Shown: positions 24,926 to 35,962 of the stretch, piece after piece
How positions within the stretch are numbered: position 1 is the stretch's first letter
Layout: every line of letters starts with the position of its first letter
Source: Ceratodon purpureus
Lineage: Eukaryota > Streptophyta > Bryopsida > Pseudoditrichales > Ditrichaceae
Reading direction: 5' to 3'
DNA length: 64,000 bases
Assembly: GCA_014871385.1 (NCBI GenBank)
Contig: CM026422.1
Coordinates: forward strand, 18,542,096-18,606,095
The notes under the pieces: model-generated
What the model saw: the letters and a program-made list of their open reading frames with translations, nothing else
What the model was told of the DNA's origin: nothing
Databases searched by the model: none
Program-made: the position numbers and the translations under genes

Positions 24926-27900
24926 ATGAGGGAAGAGGAGGAGCCAAGTTCAAGAGTGTCAAGGGCTCCTAGATCATGTACAACTAGAGGTAGAGGGAGA
25001 AGGCGAGGTTCAGGTTTTTCTAATCCGAAGCAGGTGGCGGCCCAAAAGAGACGGAAGGAGAAAGACGCTCTTGATCGTATTGCTGAAGTGGATTATAGTT
25101 CAGATGATCCAAAGCACCTCAAAATCAAAGCATTGGCAACTATATGCGAGGTATACCATTTCATGTTGCTTGCTTTGTGTAAATGACTGATAGAACACAA
25201 TTTAAGATATTGCATTATTTAGTTTTAATGGATTTATATGTAGAATTTTAATTTTATAGACCGATGGAGACGGACAGTGACAGGCAGTGGACATGGTCTT
25301 CACGAAAACCTCATTTTCCATCAACAGTAACTATGGGAATGTTAATTAGTGAATATTTGGACTTGGATTTTACGACATACTGTCAAGTACTTCGTGTTGA
25401 CTTTGTGGTTCCTTGCGAAGGAGGGTTTGCAGGAGAGTGGGAGGTCGGGAGGGGGAGGAGGCGACGCACTTGAGAACAGCGACCCGTCGACAATCGTTTC
25501 CAGCACCATCGAGCCCTCTGAATTTGTAAGTATCGAGAGTGTATTTGATTTTGCTAGAATCGTTTTTTTCTGGGGTCTGATTTACTCAATGTGCTACCTT
25601 GAGTTTCTTGCGCTTGCAGGAAGAACTAAACCCTAGATTCACTGGCAGGTACTACGGGCGGAGAGAATTGACTCGGAAACTGAGCAGGAGTCGCTGAAGG
25701 CGGGAGACTTGGTTCAAGAATCTCTGCAGACGGTCTCGGGATCTCAGGTAATCCTTTAAAGGAAGCCCTGTCTTAGTCAGTATTTTGGTTGATTCTGCAA
25801 CAAATTCATACAACATCATAGCTACTGGGAGTTGGTCAAGCTCGTTTCAAGCGAACATGTCTCGTTAAGTAGAAGTGTTTTAATCAGAAACAATGCAGTT
25901 GAAAGAAGCACAAGACCTCTGTGGGCCAGAGTTTGGGCTCAACGAGCATCAGTCGGGTGTCTGTATCGACGGCATGTTTTAGAAATCGGTCTGAGTTTAC
26001 GAGGAAACTCTTCATTGTTCATTCGAAGGGGTACTTCGAAATGTAGTTGGAGGAAAAGCAGGACTGCGATCTAACAATGGCCTGCGCGGAGTGGCCTGCG
26101 CGGAGTGGCCAGCGCGGTTTGAATTCGAGGGTGTTTCCTAGGCTTTTTCAGGACATAAAATATTCATGTGAACGATCACATATTTCTGATGCATGCAGTG
26201 GTACCAGTCAAGGTTTTAGGAGGTAACATACCTTAATTGTGATTGCAGATTACTGAGGCCATGGACCAAGTTCGAGGGATTGAAGGATCTGAGCACCAGA
26301 ACATGGAGGTATGTTTCCTCAATTCGTATTCTGTGTTAAACATTTCTTACTCTTTCAATGTTCTTTGGTAGCCAGCCGAGAAGTTCACATGTTTGTATCT
26401 TCGGATCATACTGAGAATTGTTTCCCAGAATCCGTTCCACTGCCCACAAAGGAAGCAAATCAGTGTAAACTTCTACTTTCTAAACTTCTGGAAATGCAGC
26501 GAAGTAAAAACAAATCCTTGAGCCTTGGCTGGATAGTTGGAATCTCATCAATACAGAGTTTGAATCGTTTGTTGAGCCGCATTCTGTGACCAAAAGAGAG
26601 AATTTAGGAGACGCGGTTGTGCATGGGCTGTTGGATTCAGTTGCATTCAGAGAGTGATTTTGATGGTCTGGGTGTTGTCGTAGATGAGAATTTGCACCCT
26701 TTGATATCGGAGCTGGACTGATCAATTCAGAATTGTGACTTGTTTCTGCACGCAGATGAGCGGTGAGGAACATGTTCAAGAGGTCCAGAGTCCTTCACGC
26801 CCTATGGACCACGAGGACGGGGGCATGGCCGAGGCCGAGGAACAGCTTCGGAGATCAGTGATTGGCAATTCACATGTCGCATTACAAAGCGCGCTCGACA
26901 TGCCCGGAATTGAGATTGATGTACCCCTGTGCCGGATGATTTCAATGAAGGACGTCAGAGAGCCTTTGAAGACGGATATTCAGAAGCTGAAGGCCGAGTT
27001 CTCACGTGGATACAAGAGGGCGTCATCATGCTTCTACCTTTCTCTGCGGAGTTTTAGGATGGAGGAATGCAGTGTCACTGAAGCAGACAGAGCATCATGG
27101 TCTGAGCTATGGCGGAAGGAGGATGATGATTTTGAGAGAAGATTGTCGGCAAATCCAGCATTCCAGAAGTATTCCAACAAGTACTTCTACGTGTGGGATG
27201 GTAATCATCGACTCATAGCCTGGTCAGAGGTTATCAACACGCTTCGGAAGAATGATGCATCATTTCATGTTGCTGTTCGATCGGTATTTATCAATGTCAC
27301 ACCTGCAAACTGCAACATGCTTTTGCATGCCATGACCGACTGGAATAAGTAAGTGTTCAATTTCTTAATTTATTGATTAAACATTTTCTATACTTCGGTG
27401 ACTTGAGTCCTAGTAGAGCACCCTGGCTCGTGCCTTTTAGCTGCGATCAGTGATTGCACTTAGCTGCTTCCCTCTGAGGCGTTTAATTTATGGTCTTATA
27501 AGGCAAAAAAATAATTACCCTCGGCACCCCTGGTCCATCCCTCGGATCCGAGGGGTGCCATGCTGGCCCATTTTTTTTCTTCTGTGTTTAAACTGTGAGC
27601 CAGAGCAAGAAGCTCGAGTCAGGTTATTCTCTGTAATTGGGGTGAATTGAGCTGTAATGATGATGTGTAGCTTATTGCTTAGTGATGCTCTATTTAGATT
27701 AGTCACCAACACTTCTGCATTGAGTCTATACCGTGAGGTCCAGCATGAAGCTGGAGTCACGGCATTTTAATTTATTTTAGTGAATTCAGCTTTGACATTT
27801 CATCATTATATTTATTAGGATGTATGTATACTTATATATTTCGAATAAATATTTGATTACAACTACTCAATTTCCGTGGAACACAATATTTTCTAATGCA

Positions 27901-30900
27901 CAAGTGATGCAGGAAAAACCAAGTGGACCACGTAGCACAGCATTGGACGCATGAGCTGAAACGTGTCCAACAACTAGGTTTGTTGGATTTTGACCAACTG
28001 AAGGGTCTTGTGAAAGAAGAGGACTTACAAGCCAGTATACTTGAGAGGGCACGCCTGAAAAACAGAAAATGGTATCACCTTACGAGTGATGCATTTATCA
28101 ACTTCTTATACGAGGTAAGATATTCCTACTCTAAATTACTGTCAATTGTAACCATTATTAGTGTTTAAGTATTCACGGATCATTTTTGTTTATGAAGAGG
28201 GAGATTTCAGCAGCCCAAGAGGAGGCGATTCGAGCTTATAAAGACACTCTCATTACAGGCACTGGAGAAGATAGGCCAGGAAATCCATCTGAGCTGAAGG
28301 CGGTTGCTGCTAAAGCAGTAGACGTGAAGAAGACTTCGCTTTCCACACGTCTGGATCGTTTTATCGCCATAGCCAACCCAGCCAATGGAGACGGGTTCAT
28401 AAAAGAGGTACGTCAATTTTTAAGTTGCATGTATCTTCGTTAACAGTAAGGTTTGTTTTCTTTAAATGTCTTGTTCTCGACTTCCACCTTTGACAAGCGG
28501 ATGTGAGTGTTAAATCATTTCTTTTAAATGCCAAGGACACCCCTGGTCCATCCCTCGGATCCGAGGGGTGCCTGGGCGGAGGCTATACAAATTGCTATTT
28601 CTGCATATGTCGCTCTAGCAACTACTCGAGCTAGTTTTATTATTCTAATCTCTTCGGCAATTAGAGGTGGAGCCATGCTCCTTGAGCTGTGACTTTGAGG
28701 TTGTGAGTTTCATTTTGGTGCTGAAAGTTAATTTTTGTAAATGCCGAGGACACCCCTGGTCCATCCCTCGGATCCGAGGGGTGCCTCAGCGGAGGTTAGG
28801 ATGTTTGCTTCTTCTCATTAGACCTTCAGCGGTGTTAATGCTCGAGCTCCCTTTATGCTCCCTTTTGTGTCAGAGCTCCCTTCATGCTCCAGTCACTGCC
28901 GGAGCTTCCAGCGTTTTTCTTGTTTTCTGTAAATTGGCGCGAAGAATCTTGGTCGAAGATGCTGCTCTCGGATCCGAGAGGTGGATCTTTTCTTGATTCT
29001 TTTTTTTTTGGAATTAGATTCTTATTTTTTCAACTGCCGAGGACACCCCTGGCCCATCTCTCGGATCCGAGGGGTGCCCCGGTGGTCCCTTTGCAATCTG
29101 TTGTTTTCAGTTTGCTTGTTGTCTGTTTGGTGAGTCTGCTTGTTGTCGGCGTCTGTTTGGTGAGTCTGCTTGTTGGCTGCGTACTCCATATAAATATTAC
29201 AGAACTTATGTCGTGAGTTTCTTATTTGTACCTCATCTAATGAATTTCTTATTTGTAGGAGTTTGATGCAAGCATTGAAATCTGACACCTTTCTTATGTG
29301 ATCCTGACCCGGAAAGTGCTAGTATTCGATTGTCGTGTGAGGAGCAAATAGCTTTTAACTATCAATTTTCACATAGTTTTTATTTGGTGGACTAGAACCA
29401 AACCAAAGAGCCAGTGTTATTGTGAGCACCCACTTCGTACCTGCTTAGTACTTTTGCGTGAATGTTAGGAATGTTTTTTATCATTTCGTATGATCAACGA
29501 TAGACCATTCTAATTTGCAAAGCTTATGTAGGGATCTTGTGAAGCTCGCGGACTTTTGCAAGCACTTTTCTTTTGTGCTGTTCAAGCTGGTTGCTGGTTT
29601 TTAGTATCTCTCATTTTGAGTCTGAATAGTCTTCACACAGGAATTGCTACACAGTTCAATGTTTCCAAATCGCAGTAGACACACGTTAAGGTTGTTTATC
29701 GAAGGCTATGAGTCACATACTCTCATAGCCCTACGTTGTACTCCGTGCTGTGTCAAACGTTTACAACTATACTGGAACGTTCTCGATTTTTTTGACAATT
29801 GACTCGCCTCCTGTACCGGTGGCAAATTGATCCTTCTTAATGCAGTGCTTGCATACCATTGAACATGGAGAATTCCAGCTCGAATTCTATAATTGATCTT
29901 GCAGACATGGCTGAAACAGAGAATTAAGTGCCATTCCTTCGACTGTCCTTCTCTGGTTTTTCGTAAATTAGCTCGAAGAATCTTTCTCTCAGATGCTGCT
30001 CTCGGATCCGAGAGGTGGATCTTTTCTTGATTCCTTTTTTGTTAAAGAGAGATTCTATTTTTTTCTCCTGCCGAGGAGACCCCTGGTCCATCTCTCGGAT
30101 CCGAGGGGTCCCCCGGTGGTCCCTTTTCAATCTGTTTTTTTTGTCGATTGCTAGCGTTTCCTGGGCTCTTATTCGTTGTCGTGAGGTTTTGGATTGCTTG
30201 GTGATTGGGGTAGCCTTCGGAGTTGGAGTCGTTTGTTGTTTGTTTCTGCAGCGGGGTTTGGTTTTTCAGTTTTGCATTGTCGGCCCATTTGGTGACAGAT
30301 CAGATCGGCGCTGTGGTGGATAGTTGTGTGGTTCTTTCGCTGTTGGACATGTTAAAAAAGGGTTCTATATTGCACTCAAAGACACAAACTAGTTAGTCCA
30401 TTCTCAAGTTTTGGGCGACCATTAACGACAGAAGTGGGCTTTATCTCTTGTAAGATGATGTTGAGGTGTGTACTGTGGACGATTTTGTGAAGTGGTTAGG
30501 CTGTCAATGTCTCTAAACTCTTCAAGTTTGTGAGTTGGCCGTTGTATTTCTGCTAGCGATAAGCGAGAGTTTCTGCAGGTGAAATTTCGAGGTGGTGTTC
30601 GTTGAGATACTCTTTCTGCATGTTTGTTAACAATATTGAGCAAATTCATAAAGCATCATTGGACATCGTTTGCTCTTTTACATCATTGACCATCGTTTAC
30701 TCGCTGCATGTACTGTACTGCCTAATTTCAAAATTGTGTCTGAATTGTGCTCAACTGTTCAATGTTTTACTGAATTGACTTATTTGTTCACGACACCGTC
30801 CTCATTAGCTGAGCCCTAAGACGATTAAAATGCCAGAACGTAAATTAAGTCTGACTATCGATTGACTTCCTTGTTATTTTAGTGGTTTCAGAAACCCATG

Positions 30901-33900
30901 TAGTATAGGTTTTTGTTCCACCACTCTGTACTTGTTCGATTTTGCTTTATGATTCAGGTTTCAATTGTGTAATTATATCTGCTATGTCAATATCATATCC
31001 ACCGGTATGATGCAATTACGCAATAACAGGAAGAGGTAGGGTAGTGATAACCCATGCTCGTATTTATCTTTGTCGATTCAGTACATCTAGTTCGACGGTT
31101 CTCTTGCCGTTTTCATTTCCGGCTCAGGAGGTACTCGAACCGATCTTGATTCTGATGTTCTTAGCATTTGTGGAATCAAAATTATCATCGTTACTAGGCA
31201 TCTGAATCTTTAGGCTAATGTGCATTTCATTCTGCTATATTTGTCGCTGTAGCAACTCCTGTCCAGCTTGTGTATTCTGTACTTCTGATCGACAATTTGA
31301 GGTGGAGCTAAGCCTCCTGACCCGTGAGTGTATGCATGCTGCCTGCTCGAGGCAGGTAGCGAGGGTGTTCCTGCAGCTTGTGTCATGCTCCAGCCAATGC
31401 TGGAGCTCCTTGCTTTGGATATTTATTACTTTCAGTTGTCATCTTGAAGTGAGTAATAGTTCTATGTTCTCGGATACAGTATACCAGAGGTGAATGTTTG
31501 TGGATTCAATTTCTGTTTTTTACATTCATTTTTTTGATTATGAGTAGTTGACTAATCAATGAATCTGACATAATTGTACTTATGATTTCTTTGCAGATCA
31601 TTCGCCACTTTGACATTTTTCAAACAAAAGCAGAAATGACCCCTGAGAAATTGCAGCTCATTGCCTCTGCTAGGGTGAGTGCCAAGCATAAAGAGAGGTG
31701 GTTGAAGTGGTGGAACATGAGTAAGGAGAGTCGACAGGAGTACAACTTTCCTCCACAACCAGCTTCTGATTTAGCTCTCCGGCCTTGGGTGGATCAAGCT
31801 GCCTTCTGGGCTGGAGTAAGTATTCATTTCTTAAGCTCTTGCAATTCTTTATAATTTTGTTGCCTTTCACAGTTTATAATATGCCTTCTTCATAAATAAA
31901 GTCATGATTTGGTTTTGAGTTCTACCATTGATTGTTTTTTCAGTTAGAGGAGGAGGCAGTCATTCGTTATGCCAAGATTGTAGAGGAGGACATGATAGTT
32001 CTGAGGACAACGGATTTACCTAATCCTGTTGATGATATTGGCTCATGGATTGAGTCTCATTCCATCACTTTGTGGGGGAGAGCTTTTAAGAGTTTTTTTC
32101 CTAAGGCTGGCACTTATACAAAGAAAGAGCCATTTCTCCACCAGGCTGGTGCTGAGATTGCTATGAAGCGGGCAATTTTGAGGTATTTCTGGAGGGAGTT
32201 AGTTGTCAAGGGTGCCATTGACAGGAAGGATATTCCTCAGCGGTTTAAGAAGTGGGTCGATGTCTCTAGCAGTGAATGCATCTTTACAGATTATCAGAGG
32301 AGGCATTTTGGAGCTCCTCATCTCCTTCAGTGTCCTTGGTACCTTGAGCTCAAGGAGAATGATAGTTGCCCCGGGGAGGAGAGAGGTCTTAAAGCAAGTT
32401 GTGAGAATTTAATGAAGCAGCTTGTGGCAGAAAACATGGTGGATTTGGAGGAGGATACCTCCCAGGTTGGTGATGATGCAGGCCTTTCTGAGACACAGAA
32501 GAAGAAGGTGGCTGAGAGGAAGGCTAAGGAAGCGGCAAAGATGAAGGAGAAGGAGGACAAGAAGAAAGAGAAGGAGCAGGAAGTCAAGCTGAAGAAGGAA
32601 GTGGCAGCAAGGAACAGAGAGTTGGCCAAGTTAGTTTTGAAGGAAGGGCCAGAGAAGTTGATGTCTCATGTTGGCATTTCTCCTTCAGGCAGTAGCATGC
32701 AGGCTGCCATAGTTCCTGTAGCTCCTCAGGTGCCTCTTTTTTCTACCCCCATGCCTTCTCAGACTATCTACACCATTCCTTGCTCGCAGTTGGATGAGGT
32801 AGATACTAGGGTTGAGATCATCAATGACTCCCCTATGGGCATTTTGGAGCTGTTTAATGATCTATCAGAGGGGGATGAGCCTGAGGTTTGGATGAAGGTG
32901 AAGGACTGGATCAAGGAGAATCTCGGTAGCAAGGCTAGGAATTTTGGTGGTGAAGAGGCTGAGGCTGCTGTGGACCTCATCATTTTTGATGTTCCAGAGG
33001 ATTTACCAGTTCCAGGTTTAGGGCAGGATGGTGAGATTCCATTCTGGAACAAGCACCCCAAGATTTCAGCAGGGAAGAAAATGGAGTCTTCGTGGATTAA
33101 GGCCCATTTTGAGTTTGCTATGCAGTTTCTGCAGGATGATGGAGCCTTGATTGTATTCTACCCTGATTCAAGGTTCATTTCGAATGAGCTTATTTCCTGG
33201 GCAGAGTGGGCTAACTTTCAGGAGGAGGCCAAGTGGTTTGCAATCAATGGCCTGCCATTGACTATTCCAGATCGTTATCCACGGGAGCACAAGACTTTTA
33301 TGGTCAAGTGCTTCATCAAGATGGAGAATGCGGAGGAGGGTGTTCCAAGGTCTAAGTTCCAGTTTCATGATAGGGCTGAGCTTGGTGCCCAAGGCATCAA
33401 GCTCTCCACTGATGGTCACTGTACTAATTTGATTACTGCAGATTCTCTGACTTATAATTCAGAGACAGGTTTGCCATTCAGAGGTCCTAGAGAGAAGACT
33501 TCTAACCTCTTGCAGGCTCTGATTGATCTCTGCACTGTAGAGAATGACATTGTCATGGATCTCACAGCTTCTACAGGTATTTTTTAGTCTTTCTGTTCTT
33601 TGATTGTTGTTAGTTGTATTTCTTTTTATTCTTTAGTCTCATGCAATTGAGCTACAATTTGTGTGTAGGTGCTTCCATTCGAGCATCGAAGAGTCTCCGG
33701 CGCCATGTCATAGGCTTTGAGTATGACACCACCTTGTACAAGCAGGTGTTGTTGCCTCTTCTTCCAAGCGCCGAAGAGGTTGAGTCTGCTCCAATTCCTG
33801 TGGCATCACCAAAGAAGAAACGTGCCATTGAATCAGATGATGAGCCTGAGAGGAAGACTGCCCCCAAGCGTTCTTGTAAGTAAGTCTCTACATTCATTTG

Positions 33901-34259
33901 ACATTTGTTTATTTGTTTACAAAAGTTTAGTTCAATATTTATTAAACTGTGAAATTGTCATGTGCAGTCGGAAGAAAGCGTTGAAGAATGACATTGGTGG
34001 CTCTATTATCTCGCGCCATCTTAGCAAGATAAAGAGTCCAGTTAGACCTTTAGAGCTTCCACATTATGCAGAGATGCAGGCTCAAGCTTATTTAGCTGCT
34101 CCTTCTCCATCTATTTCATCTGATAGAGATAGCATTTGTCGTGATGCTGAGATTTATCTTGACATAGCTGCAGAAGTTGCCAGAGTGGTATTATCTAGTG
34201 ATAGCGATTCTTATGATGGTTGGATTGATACTCGTAGCGATGATGAGATGTCTACTTGA
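24926..34259 (+). CDS. ParB-like / N6-N4 DNA methyltransferase-like fusion protein (transposon copy 2)
   Basis: Eleven exons join in frame: 24926-25150, 25433-25525, 25649-25747, 26249-26308, 26756-27348, 27913-28114, 28198-28407, 31597-31815, 31944-33576, 33669-33879, 33968-34259 (3837 nt, 1278 aa). Exons 5, 7 and 8 have the same lengths as in the copy-1 gene (593, 210, 219 nt). The ParB/DGQHR-like domain has WDGNHR at about 306-311. A Lys/Glu-rich stretch lies at about 750-795. The methyltransferase-like part shows DLIIFDVPEDLP (about 911-922, motif IV position), then DLTASTG split by an intron (about 1107), followed by ASIRASKSLRRHVIGFEYD, very close to the usual SxxxA..LGRRxIGxExD. Catalytic DPPY is replaced by DVPE. 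Exons 1-4 rest on splice phase only. A 3.2-kb intron (28408-31596) carries most of the copy-2 palindromes. Confidence 0.82.
27518..27566. repeat. Palindrome-bearing repeat, GGACCAGGGGTG type, copy a
   Basis: The repeat CACCCCTGGTCCATCCCTCGGATCCGAGGGGTGCC has TCGGATCCGA at 27542. CACCCCT can also pair with AGGGGTG outside the inner palindrome. It lies in the intron after exon 26756-27348. Related copies are at 28533 and 28742. Confidence 0.9.
28530..28786. repeat. Palindrome-bearing repeats, GGACCAGGGGTG type, copies b and c
   Basis: Two nearly identical units with TCGGATCCGA at 28555 and 28768, each preceded by a GCCRAGGACACCCCTGGTCC block and followed by GGGGTGCC, in the large intron of the copy-2 methylase-like gene. 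Confidence 0.9.
28928..29108. repeat. Two-palindrome intron block, copy 1 of 2
   Basis: A block of about 180 bp with palindromes at 28968 (GCTCTCGGATCCGAGAGG) and 29061 (TCTCGGATCCGAGGGG). It is duplicated at 29962-30142 with scattered differences. Short TTTGGTGAGTCTGCTTGTTG repeats follow at about 29127-29178. Confidence 0.92.
29962..30142. repeat. Two-palindrome intron block, copy 2 of 2
   Basis: Second copy of the block, with palindromes at 30002 and 30095. Cores are identical to those of the first copy, while the intervening sequence has changed. Confidence 0.92.
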
Positions 34260-35163
34260 TCATTGCATATTTACTCTATATTGTTATGTTTTCCCTACTT
34301 CTATATTATATGATAGCTTTGGCTTTGGATTTTATATTTTGCCTTAACCTCACTTTACTCTACTTTTGTGTGAATTTCTCTACCGGCCATATATTTTAAA
34401 GTCAATTCAAACATGATTGAATAATAAAATGGTACTAATTTTTTAAGAAGTTGAACATTCCTTGGTTACAACTTGAAGGCATCACAGTAAAATATGGTTT
34501 TCTTAAAACCTTTTTCATGTAGTTTTCCCTACCCTTTAAATTGCACCTTTAAATTAGTCATCCAACAATTGGATGAAAAGTTTGTCATCCCAAAAAACTT
34601 GAAGCCACAGTCATCTGCAATAGCGGTTGTGTATATCCACCCTAAACCTAATTGTTTTTATTTTATTTTTATCTTTCTTCTTTCTCTTCTTTATGTATTC
34701 ATTAATTTTATTTGTTTTTCTTTTTTAGTGAATTCCTTTTTATGTTTCGTCTTCTATTTTTTTAAATTATTTTTTAATTTATTCGTTGCTTTTCTTCTTT
34801 CGTTGTTTTATTTATATTTCTTTCTTTTCTTCTTATTTTCCTTCATTTTTTTATTTTTTTTCCCCTATATTCCTTTTCATTATTTATTTTTAATCTATTT
34901 TCTTTCTTTCATTTATTTATTTTTTTTCTTTTCTTTTTTTTCCTTTTGTTTTTTTTTTTCTTCTTGGTCTTCATGGCGTGGAATTGATAGGATATATGAA
35001 AAAATAATCACTATTTATTCGGGTATGAATCGGGTGTAAATTTCTACATTTATCAATTTAGAAGCCATTATTTTAAGAATATACCCTAAAACACCTTCCA
35101 CGGTCATAGGTCCCATATATGCCATGTCATGCAAAATCATCTCAAAATATCAAATAAATAGTC
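34260..35163. other. 3' region of copy 2 with pyrimidine-rich tract
   Basis: After the methylase-like stop the DNA becomes strongly T/C-rich on the plus strand (about 34640-34985). A long open frame here only encodes Phe/Leu/Tyr runs and is an artefact. No gene is seen. Confidence 0.7.
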
Positions 35164-35632
35164 AAAAAATTGAAAATTTAGTGCTCACCGCTCACTGCTC
35201 ACTGCTCACCGCTCACAAGATAGCATTCCTGTTGAAGCCTCCCAGGACTTGGTATAACTTTGGCCCCCACCCCTCCACGTCAAAATTCTGACAGGTTCTT
35301 AAATGTTGCCGGAGATTCTACGCACTTTTAGTCGATCGGTTTCAAAGGTTGCTGTTCTAGGCATTTGAGTAGCTGAGGTGGCCGGTGGAAGGGGAGGAAG
35401 GAGCGGGGGCTTGCCAAAAATAAGGCGGAGCAGACTAAATCATTGTCGAGTTGAGCTAAAAGGGGGCTCGCTAAAACGAACTCAGGTACACCAAACTAGC
35501 GAGTCGGGACCTTCATTTGAGGAGCCCGCAAACTTCCCGACAGTTTTATGAGTCCTAGTGGGGGGAGGTTTGGAGCCCAGGCCCGCAATACTGTATTCCG
35601 GCCCTGCTTTTGGAGCAGGGGTGCGGATGCTC
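35164..35632. repeat. Right subterminal repeats and terminal inverted repeat, copy 2
   Basis: GTGCTCACCGCTCACTGCTC-type units (35181-35217) leading to ACAAGATAGC are the reverse complement of 20033-20095. The terminal repeat occupies 35610-35632. The 380 bp between them carry no gene. Confidence 0.88.
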
Positions 35633-35962
35633 TAAGGCTTTGGAGTCTGGACTCTCACCATGAATCAATTCTTGAACTGGATAAAACTGAGAATGGAATG
35701 GGTCTATGATTATTATTGGTCCACTAACTTAGATCACTTAAACAGCAATATGAAAATCCAATTTTCACTACCGTAACCGTAAGCTCATGTCAACCACTTC
35801 GTAAACTTATGTCAACCACTTCTGTTCACCAAAAAACTTGCACCAACCTGCTCACTTACCATGAACATTGTATCAAATATTAAACCAATAGAAAACTTTT
35901 TTCAAACTTGAAGTTTTGCAATCTGGTACATGAAATTAACCAATATCCGGCCCGGAATGACC

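Larger units (their letters stand above)
19959..35632. mobile_element. Two-gene DNA transposon, copy 2 (complete, 15.7 kb)
   Basis: Perfect terminal inverted repeats of 23 bp lie at 19959-19981 and 35610-35632 (outermost bases GAGCATCCGCACCCCTGC). TAA flanks both ends (19956-19958 and 35633-35635), consistent with a 3-bp target duplication; I see no 8-11 bp duplication of the kind usual for Mutator elements. Subterminal inverted repeats of about 62 bp built from GTGAGC units lie about 75 bp inside the left end and about 410 bp inside the right end. Inside are a minus-strand transposase, a plus-strand ParB-methylase-like gene and eight TCGGATCCGA sites. Orientation is inverted relative to copy 1, with the transposase sides facing each other. 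Confidence 0.9.

Noticed and set aside
155..30104. GGATCC-containing palindromes as cloning linker or assembly artefacts
   Set aside because: Sites occur in many different contexts inside two diverged transposons, mostly in introns at regular periods, with site-specific matched arms.
34494..35039. 181-codon Phe-rich open frame
   Set aside because: Encoded by a T/C-rich tract; composition artefact.
19950..35645. 8-11 bp Mutator-type target duplication around copy 2
   Set aside because: The flanks (…TTTAGCCTAA and TAAGGCTTTG…) match directly only over TAA; further similarity is inverted, not direct.
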